From Toxotes chatareus (taxonomy: Eukaryota > Chordata > Actinopteri > Toxotidae), in the NCBI GenBank assembly GCA_016801885.1, contig CM028898.1, positions 13,986,858 to 14,050,857 on the forward strand: 64,000 bases of DNA, read 5' to 3'. Shown here piece by piece: positions 1-10,800 of this stretch. A program made the translations under genes and the position numbers. The notes under the pieces were generated by a model. It had not been told where the DNA came from. It worked only from the letters and a program-made list of their open reading frames with translations, and did not search any database. The first letter of the stretch is position 1. Each line of letters opens with the position of its first letter.

Positions 1-1868
1 AAGCCCTGGACACCGCCTACATCTCCGGACCTCACCTGTGAAGGACTGTTGCAGCCCACGTCGCACAAGTCTGCAAGCTGCTCTTCAAACTACAGGACAC
101 GACCAGGAACTGAGTCTGCTGCATCCAGGACGTGGTGGGCTGATTTTCTGCGTTGTGAAGCTCAAGTGCTGATTAAGCACAGACTGTGGCCATTTATTAA
201 CTTGGTTGTTGGAACCGAAGTTTTACCAGCTCTTCACTTGTGATGCCTCAAGAGGACACGGTCTCAGGAAAGTGCAAACGAAACAAAGCTGGATCTGTAA
301 TGTTGGCTTTCTCAAGCAGTTTTTCAGCCCATGGATGATGTTTTATCAATGCATTTCAAATCTGTTTTGGCATCTGAGATACATTTGTGATCACATTTTT
401 GATATTGAGTTAAAATCATTGTTAGGTCAGTAAGTTGTTAAGTTTTCCATCATTAAATGGTGGAGGTACACGGGCAGCTCTGATGTAGATTGATTGGTCA
501 GCCTGTGTTCTGAGCATAGTTGCATTGCTGTCCATCATCACCAGCCAAATTTTGATAGAAGCTTTATTATACAGGGAGGGTGAGTTGGACTTTGAGGTCA
601 AACACTAGCTCGTCTCGCTCTGCCAAGTTTCGTTCCAAGGGGAAACTGTAGTAGGACCTTTCTGGGTAGAAGTAGGTGTGGTGAGGAAAAGTTTTAAGGT
701 TCTTACGTTTTTTGGCGTTGACACAAAGGGAGGCCTCCCGACAGGGGAATTTTTCCCGCCCCTGTAAAGCGCTACGTATGGTCAGTCGCGGGCAAGATTC
801 ACTGCAGTATCAAGCGTCGTGGGGTTATTTGGATCAGGTTTAAGTGTAGGTGGGTTCATACCTTCTTCTTTTTTTTTTCAGTTGCGTGGTGGACAGGGTA
901 AGGGAAGGAAGCCTGGCAGAGAGACGACTCAGATAGCTCAGACAACTGTAAAGATGCACCCAGTTTGGGTATATTTGCTTCATTTTCCATCTAGTGGTGA
1001 TGATGAACACAGTGACCGCTGTGAAAATCTAATACATGTGTTAAGTTTACCAGGTTGAACAATAAGGATTAATTTGCTCCTGCTGAGCTACATGCTACTG
1101 ACATACTTGAAATGAGACATTGTCATGGGCTGAATTGAAGAGAAAGTCTTAAGGATAACAGGCTTTGTCTCGAAGTAGAACTGCTAATCTTTATAAACAA
1201 ATGTGAACAGAGTGACAGCCATTTCAGAAGGCAAACCTGAAAAGATGTTTACAGATGGTAGAAAAATCTTTCACTATGTTTCAAAAACCATGTCAAAGAC
1301 ACTAGAGGGGAAGACACAGTTAAGACCTTGTTCCATTGCTTAAAGGAACAGAGGAAGACATGTTGAAGTTTGGACAGACCATAAATTCTGCTTAAATGAT
1401 TCTGTAGCTGCTGTACTTTGATTATGAGTGAACTGAGGCTTTATTCTGTGGCTCAACTTCCAGTGATGGTGTTACTCTCTTTATCCATGCTATTTACTTT
1501 TACATTGTCTGTTGCACACATTGCTCCCTTATTGTCAGTTCTCTGTTGGCACCTTTTTCATATACTTGTCATGTTATTTATTTTAGTTTAACTTTACATA
1601 TTTATGTGTATGTTTTTTTGTTTTGTTTTTTTATTCTTTTGTTTTCATAGTTATCCTTTTTCTTAAATTTTTGTTCTTGTGAATTTATTTAACTTTGTCA
1701 CTTGGATGAAGAAAACCTTGTACTCTGTAGTGTGTTGTTGTTTTGGGGGTTTTTTGTATTTCTTGCTTTACAGTTGGACTTTTCTGTCTCTAAGCCCAAA
1801 ACATGGAACTGTCAACCTGCCTGATTAGTCTGCAAAAAGTGTAAAGTGCAGTAGAAGACAATAGTGTC
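1..1868. repeat. Direct repeat, left copy of ~1.6-1.9 kb duplication
   Basis: Most of this block recurs at 2332-3910. The two copies align from 'agccctggacaccgcctac' (position 2 and about 2331) to 'gacaatagtgtct' (about 1868 and 3910). Differences are scattered substitutions plus several deletions in the right copy, for example the stretch around 1120-1290. The left copy starts at the window edge, so the full unit is not visible. Its first 41 bases end in the same short reading frame (ALDTAYISGPHL, stop 39-41) as the right copy. I do not recognise a transposon protein, LTR ends or terminal inverted repeats. It could be a tandem segmental duplication of a gene 3' end or two copies of an interspersed repeat. 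Confidence 0.85.
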
Positions 1869-2083
1869 TTCTCAGACTGTCTCCATGTACGTCAGGACAT
1901 TGAACTTGCTAGTTACTGCTGAGCCTCTGTGGAAGGGTTTGAAAACATCACAAGACCATGGCAGAACATTTTGAAGAGGAGTTCCACAGGCAATACAGAA
2001 CTGGAATGTGATTAAGTTTTGCGTTAATGGACTGATGGATAGATGAGTTCTGAGACTCTCAGCAGACTTTCCACCCTGCAGGT

Positions 2084-2368
2084 ATGGATGCACTGGACTG
2101 TTCCACGACAGTCCGTGAAAGCAGCAAACACCAGAGTCAGGGGACATTAGTCAGAGGAAGTGAGAGAGTGACAACCAAAGGTAATATCTGAGGTCATGTT
2201 GAAGGTTTGATTTAGTCTGTTTGCTTTTTACTTATTACTAATGATTTTTTTTTTCCCTCTGTATTAGTCATATGTCCAACCTTAAGGAAGGCTGGAAGGG
2301 GAATGTTGCCACCTGACCTGATCCACCAAGCCCTGGACACCGCCTACATCTCCGGACCTCACCTCTGA
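2084..2368 (+). CDS. Possible two-exon short reading frame, unknown product
   Basis: An ATG at 2084 opens a frame that reaches a good donor at 2180/2181 (aaag|gtaata). A pyrimidine-rich acceptor ends at 2267. Joining 2084-2180 to 2268-2368 keeps the frame (phase 1 to phase 1) and gives 65 codons beginning MDALDCSTTVRESS and ending LDTAYISGPHL. The same C-terminal codons and stop occur in the left repeat copy (stop 39-41). The product is not recognised. It could be the 3' end of a longer tandemly duplicated gene or a fortuitous frame in a repeat. No promoter is identified; an AATAAA lies far downstream near 4766. Confidence is low because only splice phase and conservation between two copies support it. 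Confidence 0.22.
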
Positions 2369-3910
2369 AGGACTGTTCAAAACTACAGGACATGACCAGG
2401 AACTGAGTCTGCTGCATCCAGGAGGTGGATGGGCTGATTTTCTGCATTGTGAAGCTCAAGTGCTGATAAAGCACAGACTGTGACCATTTATTAACTCGGT
2501 TGTTGGAACCGAAGTTTTACCAGCTCTTAACTTGTGATGCCTCAAGAGGACACGGTCTCAGGAAAATGCAAACGTAACAAAGCTGGATCTGTGATGTTGG
2601 CTTTCTCAAGCAGTTATTCAGCCCATGGATGATGTTTTATCAATGCATTTCAAATCTGTTTTGGCATCTGAGATACATTTGTGATCACGTTTTTTGATGC
2701 TGAGTAAAATCATTAATTGGTGGAGGTACATGGGCAGCTCTGATGTAGATCGATTGGTCAGCCTGTGTCATGAGCATAGTTTCATTGCTTTCCATCATCA
2801 CCAGCCAAATTTTGATAGAAACTTTATTGTATAGTGAGGGTGTGTTGGACTTTGAGGTCAAACACTGGCTCGTCTCGCTCTGCCAAGTTTTGTTCCAAGG
2901 GGAGACTGGAGTAGGACCTTTCTGGGTTGAAGTAGGTGTGGTGAGGAAAAGTTTTAAGATTCTTACGTTTTTTGGTGTCGGCACAAAGGGAGGCCTCCCG
3001 ACAGGGGATTTTTTCCCCACCCCTGTAAAGCGCTACGTATGGTCAATCGCGGGCAAGATTCACTGCAGTGTCAAGCGTCGTGGGGTTATTTGGATCAGGC
3101 TTAAGTGTAGGTGGGTTCGTACCGTCTTTTCTTTTTTTTTTCAATTGCGTGGTGGACAGGGTAAGGGAAGGAAGCCTGGCAGAGAGACGAGTCAGATAGC
3201 TCAGACAACTGTAAAGATGCACCCAGTTTGGGTATATTTGCTTCATTTTCCATCTAGTGGTGATGATGAACGCAGTGACCACTGTGAAAATCTAATACAT
3301 GTTTCAAGTTTACCAGGTTGAACAATAAGGATTAATTTGCTCCTACTGAGCTATGTGCTACTGACATACTTGAAATGAGAAAACCATGTCAAAGACACTA
3401 GAGGGGAAGGCACAGTTAAGGCCTCGTTCCAGTGCTTGAAGGAACAGAGTGAGGAAGACATGTTGAAGTTTGGACAGACCATAAATTCTGCTTAAATGAT
3501 TCTGTAGCTGCTGTAGTTTGATTATGAGTGAACTGAGGCTTTAACCTGTAGCTCAACTTCCAGTGATGGTGCCACTCTCTTTATCCATGCTATTTACTTT
3601 TACATTGTCTGTTGCACACATTGCTCCCTTATTTTCAGTAGATACTGTCAGTTTTCTGTCTGTTAGCACCTTTTTCATATACTTGTCATGTTATTTTAGT
3701 TTAACTTTACACATTTATGTGTATGTTTTTTATTCTTGTTTTCATAGTTATCCTTTTTCTTAAATTTTTGTTTTTGTGAATTTATTTAACTTTGTAGAAA
3801 ACATTGTACTCTGTACTTTTTTTTTTTAATACTTACTTTACATTTGGACTTCTCTGTCTCTGAACCCAAGACATGGAGCTGTCAAAGTGCAGTAGAAGAC
3901 AATAGTGTCT
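2332..3910. repeat. Direct repeat, right copy
   Basis: Second copy of the block at 1-1868. The 463 bases between the copies (1869-2331) are unique within the window; if the arrangement is tandem, their counterpart lies to the left of the window. The block is AT-rich toward its 3' end. Several frames stay open for 80-180 codons in both orientations (for example + 2770-3321), but none resembles a known protein and the copies carry frame differences, so I do not call coding there. The sequence diverges sharply from the left copy after 'aatagtgtct'. Confidence 0.85.
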
Positions 3911-4560
3911 ATAGTTGGACACCTGAATCCAAAACCTGGAGAAACTGTCTGAACACGTGCTGGTATCTGTGTTTTTTAAAAGGAAATGGTATCTTTAAAA
4001 GTTGAAGGTTGAAGTCAAAGGATTTCTTTGTCCCTTTTCTCGCATGTTTCTCATTTAATTTTGTCACTTAGATGAAGAAAATCTTGTACTTTATAGTGTT
4101 TAATTCTTTGTATTGTCTTTTATTTAGTGCTCACATGGCAGTAATTTGGTGTCATTAACAAGATTCACTTACCCAGATCTTCTCCGTTATATAGTGAATA
4201 AGGTCAAACTCAGTCGATTCATATGACATAAGATGTGATAGTAATATGACATAGTGCTGTTGTAAGTAGTTATTGTTCATTTAGACTGTTGCTGACTCAG
4301 TATTAAAGCTGTATTTTTACCAAGTGAGTGATTTGTATGAATGAATTTCAAATCTGTATTGGTATCTGAATTATGTGTATGTTTAACAGAAGAAATTATT
4401 GTTCTAGCTTTAGGTTTTTATGATATGGGATATTCTGCTGTTTCCAAGGTTACATTCTCAGTTTGTACTGTGAGGTCGGTATTAGCTATTATTGTCCTCT
4501 TTCCTGATTGTTAGCTGATGCTCTGTCATTTCCAGTCTCTGGTCAGTCTGTGTTGAACTG

Positions 4561-4630
4561 TGATAAGTATGTTCATGATATAACTGAACTGACTATGATA
4601 AGTATGTTCATGATATAACTGAACTGACTG
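4561..4630. repeat. 35-bp tandem repeat, two copies
   Basis: The 35-base unit beginning tgataagtatgttcatgata occurs back to back at 4561-4595 and 4596-4630 with one difference at the last base. It is followed by a decayed partial third start (tgatagacatg). Confidence 0.9.
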
Positions 4631-5560
4631 TGATAGACATGTTGCTGTGAAGCCAAACAGTGTTTTGTTCTCTTTGGACTCAAGCCAGGAGTAAACCTGA
4701 GTTCAACACCATGTGCCAGCATCCAGAACATAGCATGGTGTTGTCAGGACTATGCATCAAACTGCAATAAAATGAGAGAAAACATCACCTTCCGCTGTAA
4801 AAAAAATATGTACAAGTTAACTGCAGTACTTAGCTGTTCCACAGGGTGGAGCTGGAGCTGAAAACAGCAGTGTTTATAAAGTTCAGTTAAACGCTGTGTA
4901 GCATAGCCAGCTTCCTCTCAGCCCTCATGTTAACGTATTGGAGTGAACACACTGAGCTGGAAGCTCACACCCCTGCAGGGACTTTTAGTATCAAGCCTGT
5001 TTACTCTGCACATTTGACTCAAGTCCACAGTGGAAACAAAGAGCTGAGAGTCATGAAGCTTCATTACTGCACAGAGAGTTTAGCAATGGATTTACTTCTG
5101 TTCCATTTAAAGACAGAGTCTCTGTGTGTTGATGAACATCTGATCTGCTTCTCAAATATCACCTGACAAATAAACATGGAGGCTGTCACTGACAGTCTCT
5201 GACGGATGGACACATACAGATGTGATGACTGGACTTCAGCACAGCTTTTGGTCTTCATAAAGACCACATGGTCTTGGTTCCAAGATCTCCTACTCATTTT
5301 TATCCATCTTTTCCTTCCTTTCCTAACCCCTCTGTGCCACCATCCCCATCTATCCATCCTTTCTGTATCCTTCCTCTACCCTCCCTCCCTCCCTTCTTTC
5401 CGTCCTACAGTGATTTTCCGTACTAGCCCATTTTTATCATTCCTCTCCCCTCTGTGAATCGGACCCCTTTCTATCCGTCCTACGCTCCCTCTCTTCTTCT
5501 TCTCCCACCCTCTCTTTTATCATTCTTTCATTTACAAAGGTCATGAATATATTTTGGTTT
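4631..5560. other. Intergenic sequence without a supported gene
   Basis: An AATAAA-type signal lies near 4766. A short + frame (4927-5166) has no recognisable homology or splice support. From about 5280 to 5530 the + strand is strongly pyrimidine-rich (ccttcc/ctccct runs), which explains the Ser/Pro/Leu-rich frames there. I see no gene. Confidence 0.6.
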
Positions 5561-5599
5561 CTGCTTAGTGCAGACGATTAATGGGACAGCACGGCACAC

Positions 5600-5989
5600 C
5601 GCACCACTCTCGCGATTTCCCGCAGGGGAACTGTCTAGTTATTTCTTTTATTCTGCTGATACTGAAGGGAATATCCATGGTGCTGGTGAAATAACCTTAA
5701 TGGCTGGTTTTAGTTAACCTCTAAAAGCTCAGCCTTGGACTGCTGTCAGTAACCAGCGCTGTGCTCCGGTACAGCAGAGGAGGTGAGTGTGGAGGAAGTC
5801 CCTCTGCGGCGTCCGGATGTGGACGTGGCACAGCGCTGCAGCAGTTCCGCTGAATGTCCGCTTCTGCAACCGAGAAGGGATTAGTGAGAAACACCCCGGG
5901 ACGACATCGGCTTCAGAGTTTGTCGGTCACCGGGTTTCACACTTTGCCCCGAACCGAGGATAGCCTTTACCGTTCACAGCACTTCGGAG
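5600..5989 (+). promoter_or_regulatory. sec24c: CpG-type promoter and non-coding first exon of sec24c
   Basis: The region is GC/CpG-rich compared with its flanks and contains the palindromic core-promoter element TCTCGCGA at 5608-5615. A perfect donor (cggag|gtaggt) follows at 5989/5990. This is consistent with a TATA-less housekeeping promoter and an untranslated exon 1 of roughly 200 bases ending at 5989. The next splice acceptor lies just before the ATG at 7827 (near 7806 or 7812). The transcription start itself cannot be read from sequence; 5700-5800 is a guess. Confidence 0.6.
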
Positions 5990-7485
5990 GTAGGTTTCGA
6001 TTTGAGACCAGCTAGCGTGTGACACCCCTGCCCGGCTGGACAGTGGAGCCTGGATTTTGCTACGTTTTTGCTATGCTAGCTAATGCTAAGGCACGACTAG
6101 CATCGCTCCGAGAAATACCTGCAGGTTTACTAGCTTAGCTGATGGGCTAACAGTTGCTAGCTCCGGTTGTGGCGATCCAGCCACAGCTGATTCAGCCGCT
6201 ACCGCTGTCATTGTGTCCGGCTGCCACCGTTAGCAAGGGAAGTTAGCCCTAATGACTTGAAAGTTTACTAAAGCAAAGATGTTGTTTTTCGGACCCGCGA
6301 CTGTTAGCTACATCATGTGTTGAACGAGGCTGTGTTTTTAGGTTTGGGCTGACATGTTGTATTGCTAATGTTAGCTAGCCAGCGAGCTAATTGTAATGCG
6401 GCACTGAGGTTTGTTCCCGTTAGCAAACCGCAAAGCTCGCCAGCTTGTCCTATTGTTAAATGTTACCCCTACTAAGTTGGTGTTTCATTTTCTACTCGAA
6501 TGTCTCTCATCCTTGAGGATTTGGAAACTGCTAACCCAGTTCCTTAATTGTGCAACCCCAGCCAGGGGAACAGATGTGGGTCATTCAGTAGGCCTGACAT
6601 ACTAAATAGCTGTACGGCTCCAGCGATTGTATTTCTCGTTGTGGCACCTGCACTGCTGAATTATTCAAAGGCCCCGCTCGTTTAGCCCGTGTTTGTCTGT
6701 TAGATGATACTCATCACTCTGTCATATAGGTTAGGCACGTCTCCGCAAGCCAAGTGAATAAACAACGCCACTCGTGTACATCTGTTAGCCAGGTTTAAGT
6801 TGACATGCGAAATGTAACCCGAGTAATCATGCACATAAAGTTGAGCTACCTTTTGGGGCCTTGTCATAACTAGACGGTTAGGACCCCTAAACATTTTACT
6901 CAGGCACATGCCTGAGTCCGGTAGACATGGCATACTGTCTTCACAGTATCAGGCTTTTAATTTCACCCTCATACCTGAGAAAGTGTTGGTTACAAGTCGT
7001 GTGGCTTGTGTCTGTATATCTTTAGATCAATGGAATTGTTTGGTTTAGGTTCAGTGACTTGTGTTAACTGTATTTGTAAGCAGTTTTTTTTTTTTTTTTA
7101 ATGTAAAGCATTTACTGTTGCTCACTGTGTGTATAAATTAGTCAATAAGTTATTGACCAAGAAGCAATCTGTGGGTGTGGCCAAGACAAACACTAAAAGC
7201 CAATAAAGGTGTTGTCACTGAACCAGGAATTATTAACGTCATAAGTAGGCTTGATTTGGGACTGTAGTCCAGAAACTTTTATAGCTAACAGCCACACAGG
7301 CTCAAAGTGTTTTTGCCTGACTCTTCTTGATTGTTATTTCAGGTGCATGACAAACTCAGGGTCAAGTATGTGTTCTTAAGACTGCTTGCAATTCTGATCT
7401 TTAGTTGAAGATAGAAATGGAACATTACTATAATATAGCCTGAGGATCGTTAAACTAAATTGGACAGCTTTCCTTTTTCTTAAAT

Positions 7486-7640
7486 GGATAGATAGATACA
7501 TTTTTCATCCCCAAGGGAAATTCACAGAGTTGTGAAATAAGACAGTTGGCAGCAGACATTATTTCTTAGTTCTGTGTGGTGAGGTTCTCCACACTCCTGG
7601 AGAGAAAGGCCGTCCGTTCGGGCTCAGGGGAACCCAAACT
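7486..7640. repeat. Fish interspersed-repeat fragment (retroposon tail)
   Basis: This intronic stretch holds 'gatagatagata' followed by 'catccccaagggaaattc', a combination I associate with 3' tails of teleost non-LTR retroposons. The text after it (ctcctggagagaaaggccg) fits the same family. The family name is not assignable without a repeat library. Confidence 0.5.
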
Positions 7641-7826
7641 ATTACAAGAGACTTTGTCATTGTTAAGAGTTCTTTATCATCTCACAGGCTTTTATACGTC
7701 AAGTGTCTCAGTTGTGTAAACTCAGTTTACATCCTGGAAACCAGCTAAATAATTTTAGTCCTAACTAGCAATGAATCTCTTTACTTCTGTGTCACAATTT
7801 TATCCAGATTTAGGCATGAACTGAGG

Positions 7827-10800
7827 ATGAATGTAAACCAGCACACTCCAATGGCCTCTCCCTACGGCCAGCCACAACCTGGCTACAGCCAGCCCGGCTA
7901 CACTCCCCTGGATGGGGGATACCCCGCCCCCTATGCACCCTACAATGGCCCTGGTTCGGCTTACCAGCCTGGGGCACCACCACCAGGTAAAATGCTGCTT
8001 CTGATCAAGTGTGTGTCTGAATGAGTGAGAGAGAGTGCCACCAGGTCAGCTGTGATGCTCTTCAAGCATTCACAGAACCATAACCTTGGAGTGTCCTACC
8101 TGCTTCCTGCCATGTGGGTGATCATGTATGTGTGAGGAAAACACTGTGCCTGTGCATACTAATCTAAATCTCAACTACCCTCTCATTTCTTCTCGTTGCT
8201 TTACACATTTCCCTACATCCCTCTGTATTTGCCTTCTTTTCCCTCTTGTATTTCAGGTTATTCTCCTTTCACAAGCTTTCCCTCTAAGGCTGTGGCAGCC
8301 AACCCAACCTCTGACCTCTCCTCTCCTCTTGACTTAGGTACTGGCTCCTCTCTTTTTCTCGCTCATTTCACATTTCACGTGCTCTGCAGTCATCAAGTTC
8401 TATCTTTGGCAGCTGCCGTTATGCCATGTCCTTTTCACAGTGTACAACAGAAGTCGGCCTAATGTCAGAGACTATTATTCATAGCAGCTAACTAGTTACT
8501 AACCTTTTTATTACCAAACTTTTGTAGTAACCTGAAATGTAAACTACATCTATCACAACTTTTATCATGTGAGAGAGATGTGAGATTTATTTCTAGCCTT
8601 GATCAGAATACTGGTCCCATGAAAACGACTGACCCTCTTAGCACAGTCGTTGCTAGCCTGGTTTCAATATGTAGCCTGTGGTCCTAACCACAGAAGTAAG
8701 ATATGATAATGTAATCAGTTAGTTCTAAAAATGTGTTTTAGCAGAGTGGCCTATAGCCATGTTTAGCTTGCTACACTAATCTCGTTACATTACAATAGAT
8801 CCAGGATTGTTTGTAGCAGGTATGTGTGTAATCTTTGCTCTCTGTTTTTTAGGTCCTGCCAGGGGTCCCCCCACTTCCGGACCCCCGCCAGTCTCAGCAC
8901 CTCAACCATATAATCAGTACAGTCAAGGGGACATGCAGAATGGACCCCCACCTATGACGCAGGCGCCACCCAGGTAATTACATGTTTGTTGATTGTTCTT
9001 TTTAGCAAAATGTACCCTTGACCCTGATCTTATTTAAACAACTTTTTTTTTTTATGCAGACGAACGTAACATTTTCACCGCTCTGCATTTACGTCAAGCA
9101 GGTTATTCTAATTCCAGAGCCGTCACTTCATAAGTTCAGCTCATTCAAGCAGTTGACAGAATCCATTTAAAGACACTAAATAACTGCACAGAGACTTTCT
9201 GAAGGAGTTGGTGCTCCACCAAGAAGACTCATGTCATGTGCTTAGTTAGGAGTGAAAGTGGACTCCAGAGCAACCAAAGCAAATTATTCAAAAACACACT
9301 CAGTGTGATGCATATTAAAAGAGACAGTGCATTTTAATAGACAGCAGGTGCTCGTGCTTAAAATGCCTGGCACAGAAAATTAACTAAGAGAAAAGTGAAG
9401 CTCCACTTGCTGCTCATATGCTGGTCTGCCACCACTTTGAAGTCTTTGTCCTTAACATGCGTTCATGTAAAAAGCCAATTAGAACACTGTGTACTCACAC
9501 ACACGGCCAAGAAATCAGTATTCTCCAGGTGAAATCTAACTGGGTAAACTAGGTCTGTTTAAATCCCCTACCCCGATTACGGAAACCAGGTTTAGTGTTT
9601 ACATTTAAGAAATCAGCTTACTGTAGAAAAATTTAACCTGCTTAAGTGCACGTAAACACACAAAATATTTTTTGTTTTTCCAGACCTGCTGCGTCTCAGC
9701 CATACACCCAGGAAGCTATGAACTTGTCAGGGCCGCACCCCAGCTATCGCCAACACTATGGGCCCCCACCCACAGTACAGCAGGTCACCAACCAGATGAC
9801 GGGCATGCAGATCGCCTCTGGACCACCAACACCAGCGGGGCCAGGATATGGTAAATTTGCATGGATCTATGCCTATTTAATGTAATTTACTGAAATAATG
9901 ATGTAAATATAGAGTGTGAGACAATCATTCTGTTTATCATACTCTCTCCTCAGTTCCACCACACAGCTCCCAGCCTCCGGGCGTTGCTTCATACTCAGCC
10001 GGACCTCCGGCCTCCTACACCCAAGCTCCTCCTCCTGCATCCTCTGCCCCCACCCAGCCACCACCTTCCCGTGGCCCTGCAGCTTCTCAGCAATACTATG
10101 GAGGCCCACCACCTCCTTCTCAACAGCCATTCAACTCTTCTCTTCCCCCTACCTCTCAACAGCAGTTCACCTCCTCTGCACCGCCGCCTCCTTCCGCTCA
10201 GCAAACCTTTCCTCCCTCGTCCTACTCAGGTCCTGTGCCTCCACCCAGCCAAGCTCCTGCTCCTCCAGTGTCCCAGCCACAGCAGTCCTTCCCCCCAACC
10301 CAACCACCCTTCTCCTCAGCACCTCCACCTGTCAGCCAGCCTGCCTTCATCTCTGGTCCGCCTCCCACTGCCCAGGGTTCCTTCCCACCTAGAGCACCCC
10401 CACCTTCCTCTCAGCCTGGATCTTTTCCTCCCCCTGGTCCTCCTCCCACCTCGTCTCCCTCCGGCCAATACCCAGGGCCCATGCCACCCCAACAACAGCC
10501 CCCTCCATCCCAGCCATCCCCATATCACTCAGGTCCACCTCCTCCCAGAGCTCAGATGCCTCCCACTTCCATGGCCCAGAGCAACCACCTGCCTCCAGGA
10601 CCACAGGGTCCACCAGGCCCTCCTGGGCCCCTGCAGCAGCATCCTCCTCAGCCTGGCATGCAGGGAGGATACCCTCCTCAGCAGAATGGTGAGTAGACTG
10701 CTGCTAAGTGGAAGCTAAATGGATTACTGTCAATTTCTCCATTGCTGATCTGTTTGATTTTTCTGTTCAGGTGCGTTTGGGCAGGTGAGAGGCCCTCAGC

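Noticed and set aside
2685..3020. 111-codon - strand frame in the right repeat copy
   Set aside because: The left copy carries differences in this frame, nothing in it resembles a known protein, and splice or promoter support is lacking.
3255..3370. C/D-box snoRNA-like motifs (tgatga and ctga) in the duplicated block, and similar ones on the - strand near 2770-2810
   Set aside because: The boxes are present, but the terminal stems are weak and the spacing is poor; chance matches in AT-rich sequence are common.
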